The notes below the pieces were generated by a model. That model had not been told where the DNA came from, did not search any database, and saw only the letters and a program-made list of their open reading frames with translations. A DNA stretch of 64,000 nt from Morinoia aosen (taxonomy: Eukaryota; Arthropoda; Malacostraca; Amphipoda; Talitridae). This document shows positions 34,901 through 49,900 of this stretch, piece by piece (the stretch's first letter is position 1; every line of letters starts with the position of its first letter). The DNA is taken from NCBI GenBank assembly GCA_030386875.1, contig CM059572.1, forward strand, positions 35,027,732 through 35,091,731. The letters run 5' to 3'. The position numbers and the translations under genes are program-made.

Positions 34901-37900
34901 ATCGTAAACTAGAACAACTTCATGCCTAAATTGTACTATGATTCCGCGAAGATGCGCTGCATTGAAATATTATAAGTTACCATTTCATTTAAATGCTTCA
35001 TCAATTGTACTATTTCCCTCACCTTACAGAATATGTTTGCAATTCAGTACATTTAATATTGTCAATATACAGTACTCATAAAAATGACACCGAATGCAAA
35101 ACGAAAGCCAGTGAATTTAACAATGCTTGATTTATGAGAAATTCAATAAAAATATACAACGGCATGGATATGAGAGGTCTAATGAGTGAGTGCGAGATTG
35201 AGAGAACTGTTTTTTCAACATCAGAAAGCAGAAGTATGAGCAATTGAAAGCTATCATTTGTGAATGAAAAAAAAAAATAATAATTCTATAGTCAGTTGCA
35301 TAAAAGTAAAAATAGGTAAAATGCAGATCAGTGCTAAAAAAAAATATAATTACCAAAATTTGAAAATCTTTTACTTTGACTATGCACACCTTAAACTTGA
35401 ACAGCACATTGTAACTGGCATAAAGCATTCCGAAGAGAGGAAGAAGGAAGGCACCATTTAGTATGGAGACGAAGGAACGCGGAATCTGTGCAGAAAGGGC
35501 ATAGAAACCGTAAGTTGAGAAAGAAGTTTATGAAACAAGACTAAAGTTGAAAAAGAAAGTAGTAGGTGCTGACAGCAGTGAACAAAAAAAAGGTGGTCCT
35601 TAACATAACAAAAAACATTTTGTTTCAACAAAAGGAAAGCCTACGTAACTCTCAGCTCGGGCCCTTTTTACATTTTCCCCCTGGGAGTGCCAATTTCCAA
35701 AGATACAATAGTTGTATCCTCCTAAGATGGGAATATTTTGAGTTAAAATGAACTCGTCAGGTGATCAGCCAGAATTAACATACCACGATAACGGCATTTG
35801 TTGCACAGACAGTGTCACGCTCAGCATCTTCGCCGGTGCCCAAGATGCTGGTGATGATCCTGCAGTGGTGGAGAGCGTCTCGCTGCATCAGGTTGTACGC
35901 AGCGCTCGCCTGCCGACATGACAGCAATTTACAAGGGATTGTTATGGGACACTGTCCTGAAAGCTAAGAAATTAATTAAAGTAGCAGAGATAGGGGTTTT
36001 GTCACGGGACGCCGTCCTAACAGCAAGAGAAATTAATTAAGGTAGCAAGGATACAGGCTTTGTTATAGAACACTATCTTGATAGTCAGGAAATTAATCAG
36101 AGTAGCAAGAATATGGGCTTTATAGAACACAATCCTGACAGCAAGAGAAAATAACCTAACTAGCAAAGATATGGGCTTTGCTGCGGAACACTATCTTGCA
36201 AGTCCGTCCGTGAAATGAATCTACGTAGCAAGGAAAAGAGCTAGCTAGAATATTGTGGTGATTTAAATAGCAACGGAGCAAAACCAAATGACCAAAGAGA
36301 GAGGATGAGGAAATGAAAAATAAATAGAACAAGAACTAAAAAAGGATACAATAATCAACGTAAAATAACAATTCTTTGAACAAAGTAATGTGGAAGACTA
36401 CAGTAAAAAATAATTATCCCTATAAAAATAAAAATAAAAAAGTTAAAATAAACATGTGTAGGAATGTCAACACACCTACAAACACAGCTTCAAAAAATAC
36501 TTCTTGATTTCTTTACCGCAGGGTACTATACCATTTACGAATTGATTTGCTCCAAATGAATTTTGGTTTGATCCTGGCGAAAATAGAATTGCTCCAAGTG
36601 AATTTCAATTTACTCCTCGTGAAAATAGAATTGCTCCAAGTGAATTTCAATTTACTCCTCGTGAAAATAGAATTGCTCCAAGTGAATTTCAATTTACTCC
36701 TCGTGAAAATAGAATTGCTCCAAGTAAAATTTGATTTGCTCTTTTCAAATTTAAAATCATTCCATAAGAATTTTATTGGCTTTATAATGCTATTTGATAG
36801 AATCTTAGTGAAATATACTCGTATTTTTCTTTGTGAAGTAATTTTTCTTTGTGAGTTTTTACAGTGTAATTTACAAAAAAATACAGGGTATGATTTTCGT
36901 TGTATGAACCATTACACAAATCAAACCATTACATTACACAAATTACACAAAGTTAATAATTAATTAACATTAATTAAAATGAATATTGTATTTTTACAAT
37001 AATATATAACAAAAATATATAACATGTTATAGAAATAGTTTTTAAATAGGTTCATTTTTCAATAGGAAAGAGCGTTTAGAAGAGTGCCTGAGAAATAGTT
37101 GTGTCTATTTGTATAAATGTGATTGCTACCTGCAGTCCTATGTTGGAAGCACCACACTCCAGCAACTTATTCGTCACAGCCAACACTCTGGTATCTCCCA
37201 TAGAAACGGCCGTCCATACTCATCTCCCTTCCAGTCAGCCACTAGAGATCACTAACATAGTTCAAACCACCCTTTCAAAAATTTCAATTTCTCCACACTT
37301 TGTAGAACTGCAGAGCAATTTGACTTTAGAATGTTGGAACCATTGTTCTTTTTTACCCATAAACATCAGCTAAATAATGACCAAAGTGCGATGAAATTAA
37401 ATATTGCCGCAACTGTGTAAATATGAGTGTGTTTGAATGTGTGTATGTGTGCAGTTCTGTTACTTTGTGTACATAGATGTTATTGTGGTTTGGTTTGATT
37501 GCTAGGATTTAGGTGTATGTGTACGTATGGTTCCGAATGTTTAAGAGAAATTGTGTTTTTATTTTTAATGGTTAGGCAAAACTAATTTTCGATGTAGGTA
37601 TAGTGATATTAATTTCTTATAGTTTTTTGCAATTTATTCATTATCGTTTTTCGTTTCTTGTTCTACAGCACTGATGACGGAATCAGAGATTCTGAAACGT
37701 TTGCAATTAAAATAATGTTCCCTTATATATTGTGGCTTCTTTTCATTTTACGTTTTAGATTTTCCAAAAATCGCCCTTTTAATATTACAATATATAACAA
37801 TATGTAGTTTTTTAAATATTTTAAATACGCAAGTTAAAAAATTTCCATAATTTTGATACAAAACTATAGCAATCTAAAAATTATTTGGATCAACTGCAAA

Positions 37901-40900
37901 TTAAAAAAGAGCAAATCAAACTTCACTTGGAGCAATTCTATTTTCACGAGGATCAAATAAAAATTCACTTGGATCAATTCTATTTTCACGAAGAAAAAAT
38001 TAAAATTCCCTTGGAGCTATTCTATTTTCACTAAAATCAAATCAAATTTCACTTGGAGCAAATCTATTTTCACGAGGAGCAAATTAAAATTCACTTGGAG
38101 CAATTCTAATTTCGCGAGGATCAAATCAAAATTCATTTGGAGCAAATCAACTTGTAAATGGTATAGTACCCACATCCACAACTGCCACAAAAACCTTCAC
38201 TGGTGGACCTGCTCTGTCACTCACCACATCAACGGTGTCTTGCGCAGCCTGCCATCGCGCCCCTTGTCTGTGGTAAGACGCGAGCATTGCCCCCGTGCTG
38301 AGGTAAACTTCGCACAACAGCGGGAAATACGGGTCAAGTACACAGCTCTCGCGCGTATCTGCGCCCGCTTCTTCAGCAGGGTCATAAGGGCTTCGCCATG
38401 CGGGCAAATGTAAGGCAGTTTCCCGGTGTCCCAAGGAAGGAGATCCCAGGCAAGTGCTCCTTTCCCCGTCGAGCTTATAGCGATCTACTTTGGTGCTAGG
38501 GTGGCTGAGAAACTTGAGTCGAGACTTGATGGCTATCCACTGTGTCCCAAGCTTGTTTTGAGCATCAGCAAGGGCAAATTTGTCCTTGCTTTCCTCATCA
38601 TCAGGGGAAGTTTCGCCGCTGCTAGACCAGGCCTGACGCATCGCCTCAATGCGCACGGTCGGCATCGATGCAGAAACGGCATTAACGTAAGTGTTCTCTT
38701 TGCCACTCCTCGAAGATAACTTGCGTAAAGCTTTGTTCATCTTTGAGCCACTGGTTAGTGGAGTGGCATCAGCAGACCTGGTCTTGTTGAGGTTGCTAGG
38801 AGTGAGCACAGCACTCCCGATACTGGGGCTGAGATCGAGGGCCTGGACAGAGCGAGGCAGCCGAGCAGACAGCAGCATCAGCAGCGAGTCCAGTTTGACG
38901 CGACAGTCGTCCAGCTGGTCGCACATCAGGTCCACCTCGGCGAGCAGAGCAATGGCCACCGCAGCTCTGCACACACACACTCAACATTGTTACACGAGTC
39001 CAAAAACCGGGTGAAAAGGGCTGAAAAACCGAACAGCAGTGAACAGAAAAAAATGCCCTTCACAAAACCAAAAACCATTCTATTTCAACAAAAAGAAGGC
39101 GTATTTAAATTCTCTGCTCGGTGATAAGTCGGTATCTCACATTTCTTCCTTGGGAGCGCTAATTCCCATAGATACAATAGTTGGATCTCCTTTGAAAGGA
39201 TTCCATCAATTTGAGACAAACAGAATGTCCACAAGTAATGCTGTAATAAGATTGTGATCAAGCCTTCTTTATTCATGTCTTGTTTACACACCACAATTCC
39301 ATCAAAGAACGCAAGAAGCCACCAACAACAGAGGGGAAAAAGAGCTCCAAGAGTTTAGAACAAGTTGATCACACGCCCCTGCTAGCTAACGACTGCAACG
39401 TAAGTCAAGACTTCTCGGACATATTTTGCACCCGAGTTGGGTTGAACCTAAATGAAACAATTTTGTGTTTCCTAACCACTGATGCTCAAATGATGAAACT
39501 CTTGAAAAATTATTTATATATAATTGCCAAGTTATTTTTCAATAAATCATCTTTTAATTATTATTTTTTTAATTATTCTTTCATTAACTGTTTAATTATT
39601 AAGAAATTATGTTTTTAATATATAATTAGCTAGTTTAATCTTGCCAAGTTCCCTAAATGCATAAAAAGGACAGACCTGTAGGGCAAAACATCCTCCTGGG
39701 CGGCAGCGAGCGGAGCCTTGAGGTAGGCGCGAGCGAGACGCGGTTGTGCAGTGAGCAGCGCCAGACGACCCAGCCATGCTGACGTCAGCTGGTGTAGCCA
39801 GGATACGCGCCATGCCCATTGCAGGTCTGCAGTCGTGGTGTGTTTTGCAATGGGAGTATTGCGGTGATTTGGTATAGTAATATTTCAGTAATTTGCCATT
39901 TCTTACACTTATGGTGAAGCCCAATCGTGCAATTAGTACTGGGTATACTACCATGATCTATATACTTAATAGCAAAACTCAAAATTTGTGCGAGTCCGTT
40001 TGGAAAATTGGCTGAGTCTACATGGTCGAGTGAGGTATTAAATTGAAGCCACTGGTGTCTATATTTGCAGAAAACTATTTATTTAAATTTTTTTTATTTT
40101 TTTTTATTCTGATTTTTTTCTTCTTTATTTCTTTATTTTTTGATTTACTTTTTTTTTTATTTTTATTTATTTTTTATTTATTAATTTTTTTTTCCATTTT
40201 ATTTTTTATATTTTTTTTTATTTTTTTTATTTTTTTTTTATTTTTTATTTTTTTTTATTTTTCTTATTGTTTATTTTTATTTTATTTATTTTTTATTTTT
40301 TTATTTTTAGGCAAGTCGGACAACCCGATATTCGGGTTGAACCGGCTAGTTTAGTAATATATTAAGGTTAGCACATTGTATGACTGCTTTTTCAACACAC
40401 CAAGATACGCAAAAAATGAAATATGATAAAAAGAAAACAACGGAAGAAGCAAACGCCAAACAAAATTTCTCCACTGATACTACTTTTATATCAAGAAGTA
40501 AAGAAGGATGGCATCACTGAGCACTGTGACAAGCAAGCAGACTTGATATAGAGTGCTCGGCAGCACCTCTTACCGGGCACGTCCAGGGCGGTGTGAGTGA
40601 GGGCAATGGCTTCCCTCGCCGAGATCTGCGCCACTGCCACCTGGAAGTAAACAATATAACTGATGAGATAAGGCAAACAAGGTGGCTTAGGAGGTAAAAA
40701 ATTTAAGCTGGAGTGGTTAGGTAAGCAAGGTGGCTTAGGAGGTAAAAAATTTAAGCTGACTGCCACCCCATACATTAGGACATACGTCCAAACATGAGTG
40801 AGAGAAGTAAATAAGTCGCACGTTTGTTATCGAGAATTCCGGACTGTATTTCGTACTATCGAGCCAAACAGTAAGGTTGAACTAGAACAGTTTGATAAAT

Positions 40901-43900
40901 TTTTGTACAGAGAATCACTCCTCAGAATATAACTGGTATGGATTATGCATCGGATGTACTCAAGTGAGGATAATTCATAGGTTTTAACTATAGAAAATAT
41001 TTGAATACATACATATACACCACGATTACACTCAACTGCGCAAACAATCAGTCTGAATGTGCTTTTGATGACTGTTGTGACTGAATACGGCTATTATAGA
41101 ATATGAACATTTATAACAACAATAATTAATCATGTATTCTCAGTACTCTCAGTAACTTATTTCACTTACAGCTGAACTTACCTTGACAAAACTTGCATTT
41201 TCGTGAAATCCTTCACGCATTAAGCCCTCTAATACTGAACAAAATACCTGACAAATTTCACATACACACACACACACAAAAAAAAATAACGGATAGCTCG
41301 AACAGTGACATTTATGAGTAATATAACAATAACAACACTGACAGAATAATGCAAGCGAGAATAATAGAACGACAACACTGGCATAAAAACGCATTCATGA
41401 GCAACAGGACACCAGCAACACTGGCAGAACAACAGGACACAAACAAGACAGGCAGAACCATGGCGGCAGCAGCAGCAGCAGCAAGAGCGGCACACTGACC
41501 GGGTTGAGAGCAGGATGGCCGCCCAGGAGGTGGGGCGGCAGGAGGCTGTAGAGGGAGGCGGTGTGGTGCGCGAGGCACTGCACCTCCGTCGCGCGCACCG
41601 TCTTCTTTGTGCTCACCACCTCGTGTTGCAGCACGCGCTGCAGCACCGGCCAGCCCTCGCCTGGCTGTGTAGTTCACATGGGGGTTAGTGGTGCTAAGTG
41701 GAGGGTAAGTGACACTGCCGCTAATGTGCTGTGGAAACAAGGGGTAGTGCTACCGACACTTAGGTATGGTAGTGGCATTTATGCAAAAATAACTTCAAAA
41801 TGAAGACTCGTGTGAAGAAAATACTCCCCTTCCTAAATGTATTCCTTCACAAAAAATGTCAAAATAATTTGCTAACTACAATACATCAATGTGAAAAAAT
41901 AGTAGTACATGAATAATGGGCATAAGTACAAGCTAAGTCAAAATGAGCAAAAATGTGATGTTCCAAAGATGAGATTAATCTATGTATAAAAAATCCATGG
42001 AACGTTCAACATTGAAGTGGAGTAGAATATTTCTGTACTACAGTTCTAAGTCATAAAAGGACGGCGGCAATGAAGATAAGCAGAATGTGAAACCCCAGTT
42101 TCCAAAGCGTAATGATGTTTAATTAAAGGGAATCAAAGCTAGCTGATTGTATGGCAGATCGTAAGGTGGCGTGATGCTATTATGGTGAAGGCTTAAATGA
42201 CATTGTTATTAAGATGCTGCAGCTACACAGACGCTGTCCAGCTGAAGTTACACAGTCACTGGTTACTTAGTGAATGTAATGGCTCCAGCAACCCAGTCTT
42301 CAAGAAATTCTACAGTTACTGAACTTGAGTAACATTGCCACTTGCTAGCTGCTCAAGGAACTGAACAAGACCACCAATCAGTGCTGACTGTAGGGGTTCC
42401 TATTTAGCAATTGGACTACGGCTGTTAAAACTCAAGTTTAATATTCAACTCAAATTTAAAGTCAATCGTTGTAAGCAATGGAGAAAATAGCAAACTTCAA
42501 CTGGATCATGACTTCATTTAGTTTTGATATGGTATTCATGAAAATAGAGTTTGTGCCTACTGGTTGGTCAGTAGCATTATGAAAACTCCCTCAGTGACCA
42601 CCCATGGCTCATGTCGGAGCCATAGTGTCAACACGAGCATAAACGAGATGAGTATATGCATAAACGAGATCAGTATATGGAGAGATTTTATGCCTACTGG
42701 TCGGTCAGCAGCACTATGAATACTCCCTATGTGACCAACGGTGGCTCATGTTGCAGCCATGTCAACACGAGCATAAATGTAACGAGAGCAGCAGGGCCTC
42801 ATGTCGCAGCCAAAGTGTCAACACGCGCACAAACAAGAAGAGCCAAGTATAATGAGGACAGGACTGTGCTGGCAGCAACACCCACCTGTCCCGTGCAGAG
42901 GTGGCGGTAGGCGAGAGCGACCTGCGCCAGCACGACGGTGTTGGTGTCGTGACGCCCCACACTCCGCAGCTCTGCCTCCACCTCCTCCGCCACGCTGCCG
43001 TCCGCGTGCTCAGGGCTGCTCCATATCAGCTCACAGCACGCTGGTGGCACACACACCCCACGTTAGTTGCGGTTACTCTCGAGTGAGGCACAGAATAGGT
43101 CAGACCATGATTTAGGCTGGACTTGCTCCAGTTGTTGTTAAAAACAAATGCGTAATTTCGGAAACGTGTGGTTAAGGTATATATTTAGTACCAATCATTT
43201 GAATCCTCAACAGCCATTTCAAAAACAGCTTTGGTATTTGAAAATTTTACAAAATTTCTTCAATAATATACTTTTTGAAGTCAACTGATGAGCAGCAGTA
43301 GCTTCCAAACTTTGATATCGGTGACAACCTGATGCCAGTGCCAGTCGAATGACTGTGGTTGTGATAACGGTAATGCGAGTACAAAAGTTGAAGGGTTAAG
43401 ATACCTTTGAGCTTGTACGAGTGTAGCGCAGACCCGGAGGAGAAATGGAGGAGCAGCTTCCAGCTGAGCACAGCTGCAGCAGCACGGCCGTGCAGGACAC
43501 AAAACTGACCCACTGCAGTTATGCCGCGACACACCATCGCTGGGGCAGCGGGCGATACGTCGCCCATCTGGGACAAAATAACGCTTCTCAGTATTTATGC
43601 GTCCATTGGTACAGTTGGTTAGGAAATTGAATGAATTGAAACTAATGAGCAGTAAACTCGCAACATGGAATGTTGAGATTAGGCTTGCACTCAGTCAAAC
43701 ATTAAATGAAGCATTATGCTTGTTTGTAAATTTACTCGGGTAATACTACTGAACTATGCGTCTGCAACATGGAAGGTTTACAGTAGGTTTGTAGTAATGT
43801 ACTAAATCGAGCAGGGAAATAGACATGAGAGATGTTCTTGAATGTCTATCAATATTTAGGGGCTTGGTATAATTTCACTAGTCTGCTGTTCATTGCTTTA

Positions 43901-46900
43901 TTGATGTATCAGATGTTTTGAGGACCATAGCAATAGTTTGAGGACATTGGCCGTGACTTTAATAGCTTTGAGACTAGTTTGCTGAACTCAGGCTTTGACA
44001 GTAGTCCAGATGTCGGCAAATAAACTCATCTAAGGGGAAAATGCCTGAACTAAAGCCTCGCATACATCCGAGGGGGAAATATTGTTTTAAATTATAGCGT
44101 AATATCTCATTCAAATGAAAAAGCAAAAATTAAAAATAAATAAACTTGACAGAAGGCAGAATTTTCTTGATTTTACACAACCAAATTAGTTAGGAACGAA
44201 GCACAGTTAATTTCTAGCATAATATCCCCACAAGCACGGGCATTGGGGAAATTCTCTAAAGGAAACCTTGCATCATAAAATATAATTAAATTAAAAACAG
44301 TGTACACATGAATCTTCAGTTTGTCAAATGCCAAATTTCAGCAGCAAATCTGAAGTCTGAAGATGTGTGGCTATAATTCGGTCACTAATTGATCCACAGC
44401 AATTTTATTTGTGCCCGTCAAATGTGAAACAAAAGTAGAAAATTATGAGTGGATTCAGTAACCAAAAAATAAAAATGAACATTGTACAGTACAGACTGAA
44501 GGGGATTTGAAGAAGATAGACAAACTGGAATGCAGGTAAATTGAATTATTTCAGTTTAACGCTGAAACAATATGTTTCTCATCGCCACGTCAGCCTCAAC
44601 TTGATTTTTGCTACCTCTCCAATTAGTAAAGATAACACAGAGGAATATTTAACGCAGTATTTTCTCTTACCATGTATTGTGGAAAGCAATCCTTTTAGAG
44701 TTAATCCAATATATCATCATTTTTTCCTCAGTTATTGCAGAAAGTAATTTAAAATTTATGATCCAAATACGATTCTTTTTCGCTAGAGAGACTGCAGAAA
44801 GTATTATATGCACCAGTAAATCAAATTTATACTAGACGTTTTTGGTGGTATTTCAGAAATTAACCAGTAAATCCAATTTCTACTTGCCTTTTTTGCTAGT
44901 TTTTCGGAAATAAATCATTCTTCTTAAAGTAAATCTGACATATTTATTTTTTCCAGCAGGTGACGTATTACGGAGGGTTAAGTTAGGACCTACCAGCATG
45001 AGCCTCCAGCAGTGCAGCGCTCGGTGGAGGTGTGCAGCAGCGTGCAGTAGCAGGGGGTTGTGCAGCAGCGCTGCAGTGTTGCTGCGCACGTCGCACACAT
45101 CGTCAGGCTGCTGCTCGTCTCCCAAGTCTGCAGCGGCCGCCGTCAGTGACGAAGGTACTGCCGCTACCTCGTCCTGAAGGAACACGTCTCGTTAATGTTT
45201 TTTGACGGCACGCAAATAATGGAGTGATGTTTTCAAACGGACATGGGAGTTTTTCCCCTCAAATTAGGAGGCTAGTTTTTTATGGTATGCTCAGGCGTTT
45301 TAATCTAGTTAGGAGAGCTGCTTTCCGAAGTATAATTGAGAATTTATTTTTTACCAAATTAGGAGAGTAGTTTTCTAAGGCATGCTCAGGTCTATTTCAC
45401 CTATTTAAGAGAGTAGTTTCTAACATTTCAATGTAGCATATCAGATAGAAGAAATTCACACTCGCGTCACACTAAACAATGTCGTCAATACCCTAATCCT
45501 GCAAGTGGGATTCATGGCGTCCGTTCACGCTCTAGAAACCACAATACGAATTTCAAGCACACTATCTTAGCTAACCATTAATGAAGTTAAACAATATCGT
45601 AACATCACTGCAAAAACGCGTATCACTACAAATTCTTAATCCAATTTTATTCAAATGTGCCCCAATGTATTCACAACAGAACCACTGCAGATGGTCTTGA
45701 ACATTGATAAAGACAAAGGCAGGCAGTGAGGAAGCACCCACTTCTGTCTACAATTTACTACACGAGAAAACTTATGAGATCATGACTCAAGAAAAATAAG
45801 ATAGGTTTTTCCTGAATGTAATTAGCACACTAAAATTTGAGATCAAAACCTCATTGGATATATTCATCAAAATATAAATAAATTTTCCCTACGTATTTGG
45901 GCTACGATTAACTGAATATTCATTTACGAATCCACACTAAAAGGCAAGTTTCCGAAGTGCTTAACATTATGTTGTGCTCACATGCTTTTTGCTGAGCTTC
46001 TGCCGTTGCAGCAACGCCATCATCAGCCATAAATGAAGATCAGCACCGGTCTCCAACCATTCAGGAGGCACACTTGTCTCATTTGCTGCCTCATCTACTC
46101 CACCATTTTTAGAGCCTGTGTTTTTAGAGCGTTCTGCCATGTTTTTATTGGCTGCACTCAAGTTTTGTGACGTTTTAGCTGCAAGCTTTGAGGAAGTTTT
46201 GGAATTTGGCGCCTGAGAGGCTTGAAGTAGAGTACCTGTGTCCAAAGGAGGCACGGAGCCGACAGTGTCGCAAATAGAGAGGGCAAATGACAGCAAGTTA
46301 AGTGCTGGACAGCCCTCTACTGGTGACCACGAGCAGCAATGCGACTCCGTGACGCTCCCGTCAGGGCAACATGCAGCAAGTGTTTCTGTCTTCAGTGCGT
46401 CGGGAGAGAGCGACTTCGGTATGCTGATGTCAGGTTTGAAGTACGCTACCTGCGAAATGCACGTCACACATTACAATTCCGAAATAACAAAGTCTCAGGA
46501 AACAGGCTCAGGAATTTACAACTGAAAATGTTGCAGCTCACAATGAAAACCTCTCCTAAAAATATGCCACTTTGGACTGTGTGTTGCCAGAGCAAATCAA
46601 TAGAGAAAATTTAAAATGAAAAGTAAAGCCAATCGAATATAATAAAATTTAGTCGTTCCAGAATTTCTAGATAATGAGTTGGGTCAAAAGCCATGGAATA
46701 TCGAAATTATACGTTTTGAGTTTTGAAATACTGATGAAGATGAAAGAAAATCTTGAGTTAAATACAGCTGGATAAAATACAAGACGTAGGTGAAATTACT
46801 GCTAAAAACAAGTAGGTAATCAAAAAAATAAAAAACCAGCAACGCCAAATTTGGTTTAAACATAATCAACCCTAGAATAATTTAAATGGCAATACTCAGT

Positions 46901-49900
46901 GGGGTGGTTCCAAAGACGGAGATTTAATTAAAGAAATGAGCCGTTACTGAACAACATTATTATTATTATTATACTAGTTCAAGGCCCCCTGCCCACTACA
47001 AAGGCAATCTCGAAAAAGCAAAAAAAAAAAAGACCATTGAGCATGGACTGTAGGAAGCATCTACGCACGAAGTGTGTTCTTACACAGGAAATCCTATGCA
47101 GGGAAAAGCAGGTTAGGAAGACAGAATAAAAAATTAAATAATGAAGCAAATAAAGCATGAAAACTAAAGGACGCAAAGTGGGCACATAAGAGAGAAGGTG
47201 CAAAGGACTATCTATAGCTGAGGTAACTTACCAGTATCTGGGTACTGCACACTAAAAAATATTACATTCATGGCAAAATTTAATGCGCAGACAAATATTA
47301 CAGCAAGATATCAAATTAAGATTGAAAAAGTCTTCAGGTTACAGAACACAATTGCGGTCACATACGTTTTCTGAGCACATAGAAGCCAGGCACCACTTCA
47401 TATTGTGCCAACTAACAGAGAAGCACAATAACCAATGGAGAGTGAGATGGACAGAAAATGCTAGATGTCTCTCAACACGTTGACTACGTTTACGCGGATC
47501 GTACAGTTAATTTAGTTAGGTTGTAAGAAACAGAATTGGAAAATCCATTTTACTGCTTGAATAAGTTTCCATCCTTCATATGAAATGTACAAAATATAAG
47601 TGCACAATAATATTAATCTAGTATGATAAAATTCCTTTAAAAAAGGCTGCCGAGTGGTTGAAATGTTATTCATTTACACTGGCATGTAAATGAGCGAATT
47701 ACCTAGTGGTACAAATTTGTCCCAAAACGGTAGTCAATGTGTTAAAGTTACAGGCGGTTAAAGTGAGAGTGGAGTGCCACCGTAATCAGATACTGAAATA
47801 AACTAAATCGAGCGTAAGAAGTAGCTACACATTACATGAATCATAAGCTATCACTCCAGCTGTTGTTACTATCTAGATTATATTTTCATCTATATCTAAA
47901 CTAATCCCCACTAAAAAGTTTAAAAAATGATCACCTTGAAAACGAATTGCTCACACAAGAAAAAAGGTTGTCTGCAACTTTATTGCTAACCTGTACTCCC
48001 TAGTCTAATTTTCTCACCCGGATATCTATGGCTGCTAAGACTATGCAAAATCATAGTACACAGACTATGCAAAATCATAGTGCAAAAACTGTACTTGGGC
48101 GGCCATCATTATAGATGCCCCCTGCAAAAACGTTAGACTGGGTCAGCAGCAATACAACGTACAGCAGGTTAGCAGACAGATCTACCCAGAATACGAACAA
48201 CTTATACTATTGAGTGAGATTTTTCTGCCAAGAAGAAGACACAATTTTCTTTTCTATGCCAATTTTTTACTGAGTAGCGCTTTTTCTTCTGCCAGTTAGA
48301 ACCAAAATAAAAAACAAAGCAACAGGAAAAGCAACGCAGTTACCAAAGCAATTTCAGAGGTGAGGCCAACATCAATACTAGTGCCAATCCGGGCAAGGAA
48401 AGAATCTAGGCGGACTTGTGAAAACTGGTACACTAGCTGGGTGAGTATGGGTCAAATGGTACACTAGGTACCCGGGTGTACATGGTATAAACAGCACACT
48501 ACCTGAGCACACATGGGATAAGCAGTACACTACCTGAGCACACATGGGATGAGCAGTACACTACCTCAGCACACATGGGATAAGATAAGCAGTACACTAC
48601 AGTACACTACCTGAGCACACATGGGATAAGATAAGCAGTACACTACCTGAGCACACATGGGATAAGCAGAACACTACCTTAGCACACATGGGATAAGCAG
48701 TACACTACCTCAGCACACATGGGATAAGCAGTGCACTACCTGAGCACACATGGGATAAGCAGAGCACTACCTTAGCACACATGGGATAAGCAGTACACTA
48801 CCTGAGCACACATGGGATACGCAGTACACTACCTCAGCACACATGGGATAAGCAGTACATTACCTGAGCACACATGGGATAAGCAGTACACTACCTGAGC
48901 ACACATGGCATAAGCAGCGCACTACCTGAGCACACATGGGATAAGCGGCACACTACCTGAGCACACATGGGATAAGCGGCACACTACCTGAGCACACATG
49001 GGATAAGCAGTACATTACCTGAGCACACATGACCAGAGCCTGGACCAAGAGCAGGAGGGCAGCAGAGGAAGCAGACGCAGGACCAGAGCGCAGCTGCGTG
49101 AGGGCTGAAGTGTGCAGCAGGTGAGCGCATTGCAGCTGTTCTGCGCTGCAGTCAATGCTGCACAGTGCAATGAACTGTCTTAGCTGCTGTACTGGTGCCT
49201 TTTCTTGCAGATTACTGGTTTTGTCTGTGTTATTTTTAGTTTAGTAAATTTTTTAACTTTCTGTTGACAAGGTTGGACTGGAAATGCTAAAAATTCAAAA
49301 AATCAGTTTCAACCTATTCAGCTTTGAGGCAATTACTCTCATACTAGGCACATTTGATCATATGAAATTTGGTTATGAAAGCCGCCAAACACGGTAACAC
49401 TTCAGGGTAACCACAATGGAAATAAAACGTGATGATTCTATTACACTAATCATTAAGATAAAATTGGTTTCAAAATTCAAAGACTGATTCAGATATTCAC
49501 GTTGCAAAGGAACATAAATGAGCTAGCACTGCCGGTTAAGAATTAATGTAAATGTGCAAAGCTCTTCCTACTTCATTCGTATTTCCCTGAATCAGCTGAG
49601 GTGCGGTCGACTTACTCTATCTAAAACATGACAGCGAAATCTTATCTCACCCAGAATGTGAAGCTTGCCTTTTTGTCAAAGTTGTTTTAGTTCAGCATGG
49701 AAAACAATGAAAAAAACAATGGATGACGTAAACGTCACGTATAAAACTTTTGTGGAGAGAACACGGTAGATAAAGGACGAACGCATTGAAAGAACATAAC
49801 AAAGAACTCCTGAAGACGAACCACCAAACACCAGCAACAGGCAGCACTGACCCAACCGAATAACACAGGTTTGCCAGCTGTCCAGTAGCTTAGACTGACC

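Noticed and set aside
40043-40354. 103-codon Phe/Leu-rich ORF resembling a membrane protein
   Set aside because: It is translation of a T-rich simple-sequence tract and has no conserved feature.
48475-49018. Possible CRISPR array (regular ~31-bp repeats)
   Set aside because: Repeats are head to tail without unique spacers, in a eukaryotic intron, and copy a splice junction. It is a minisatellite.
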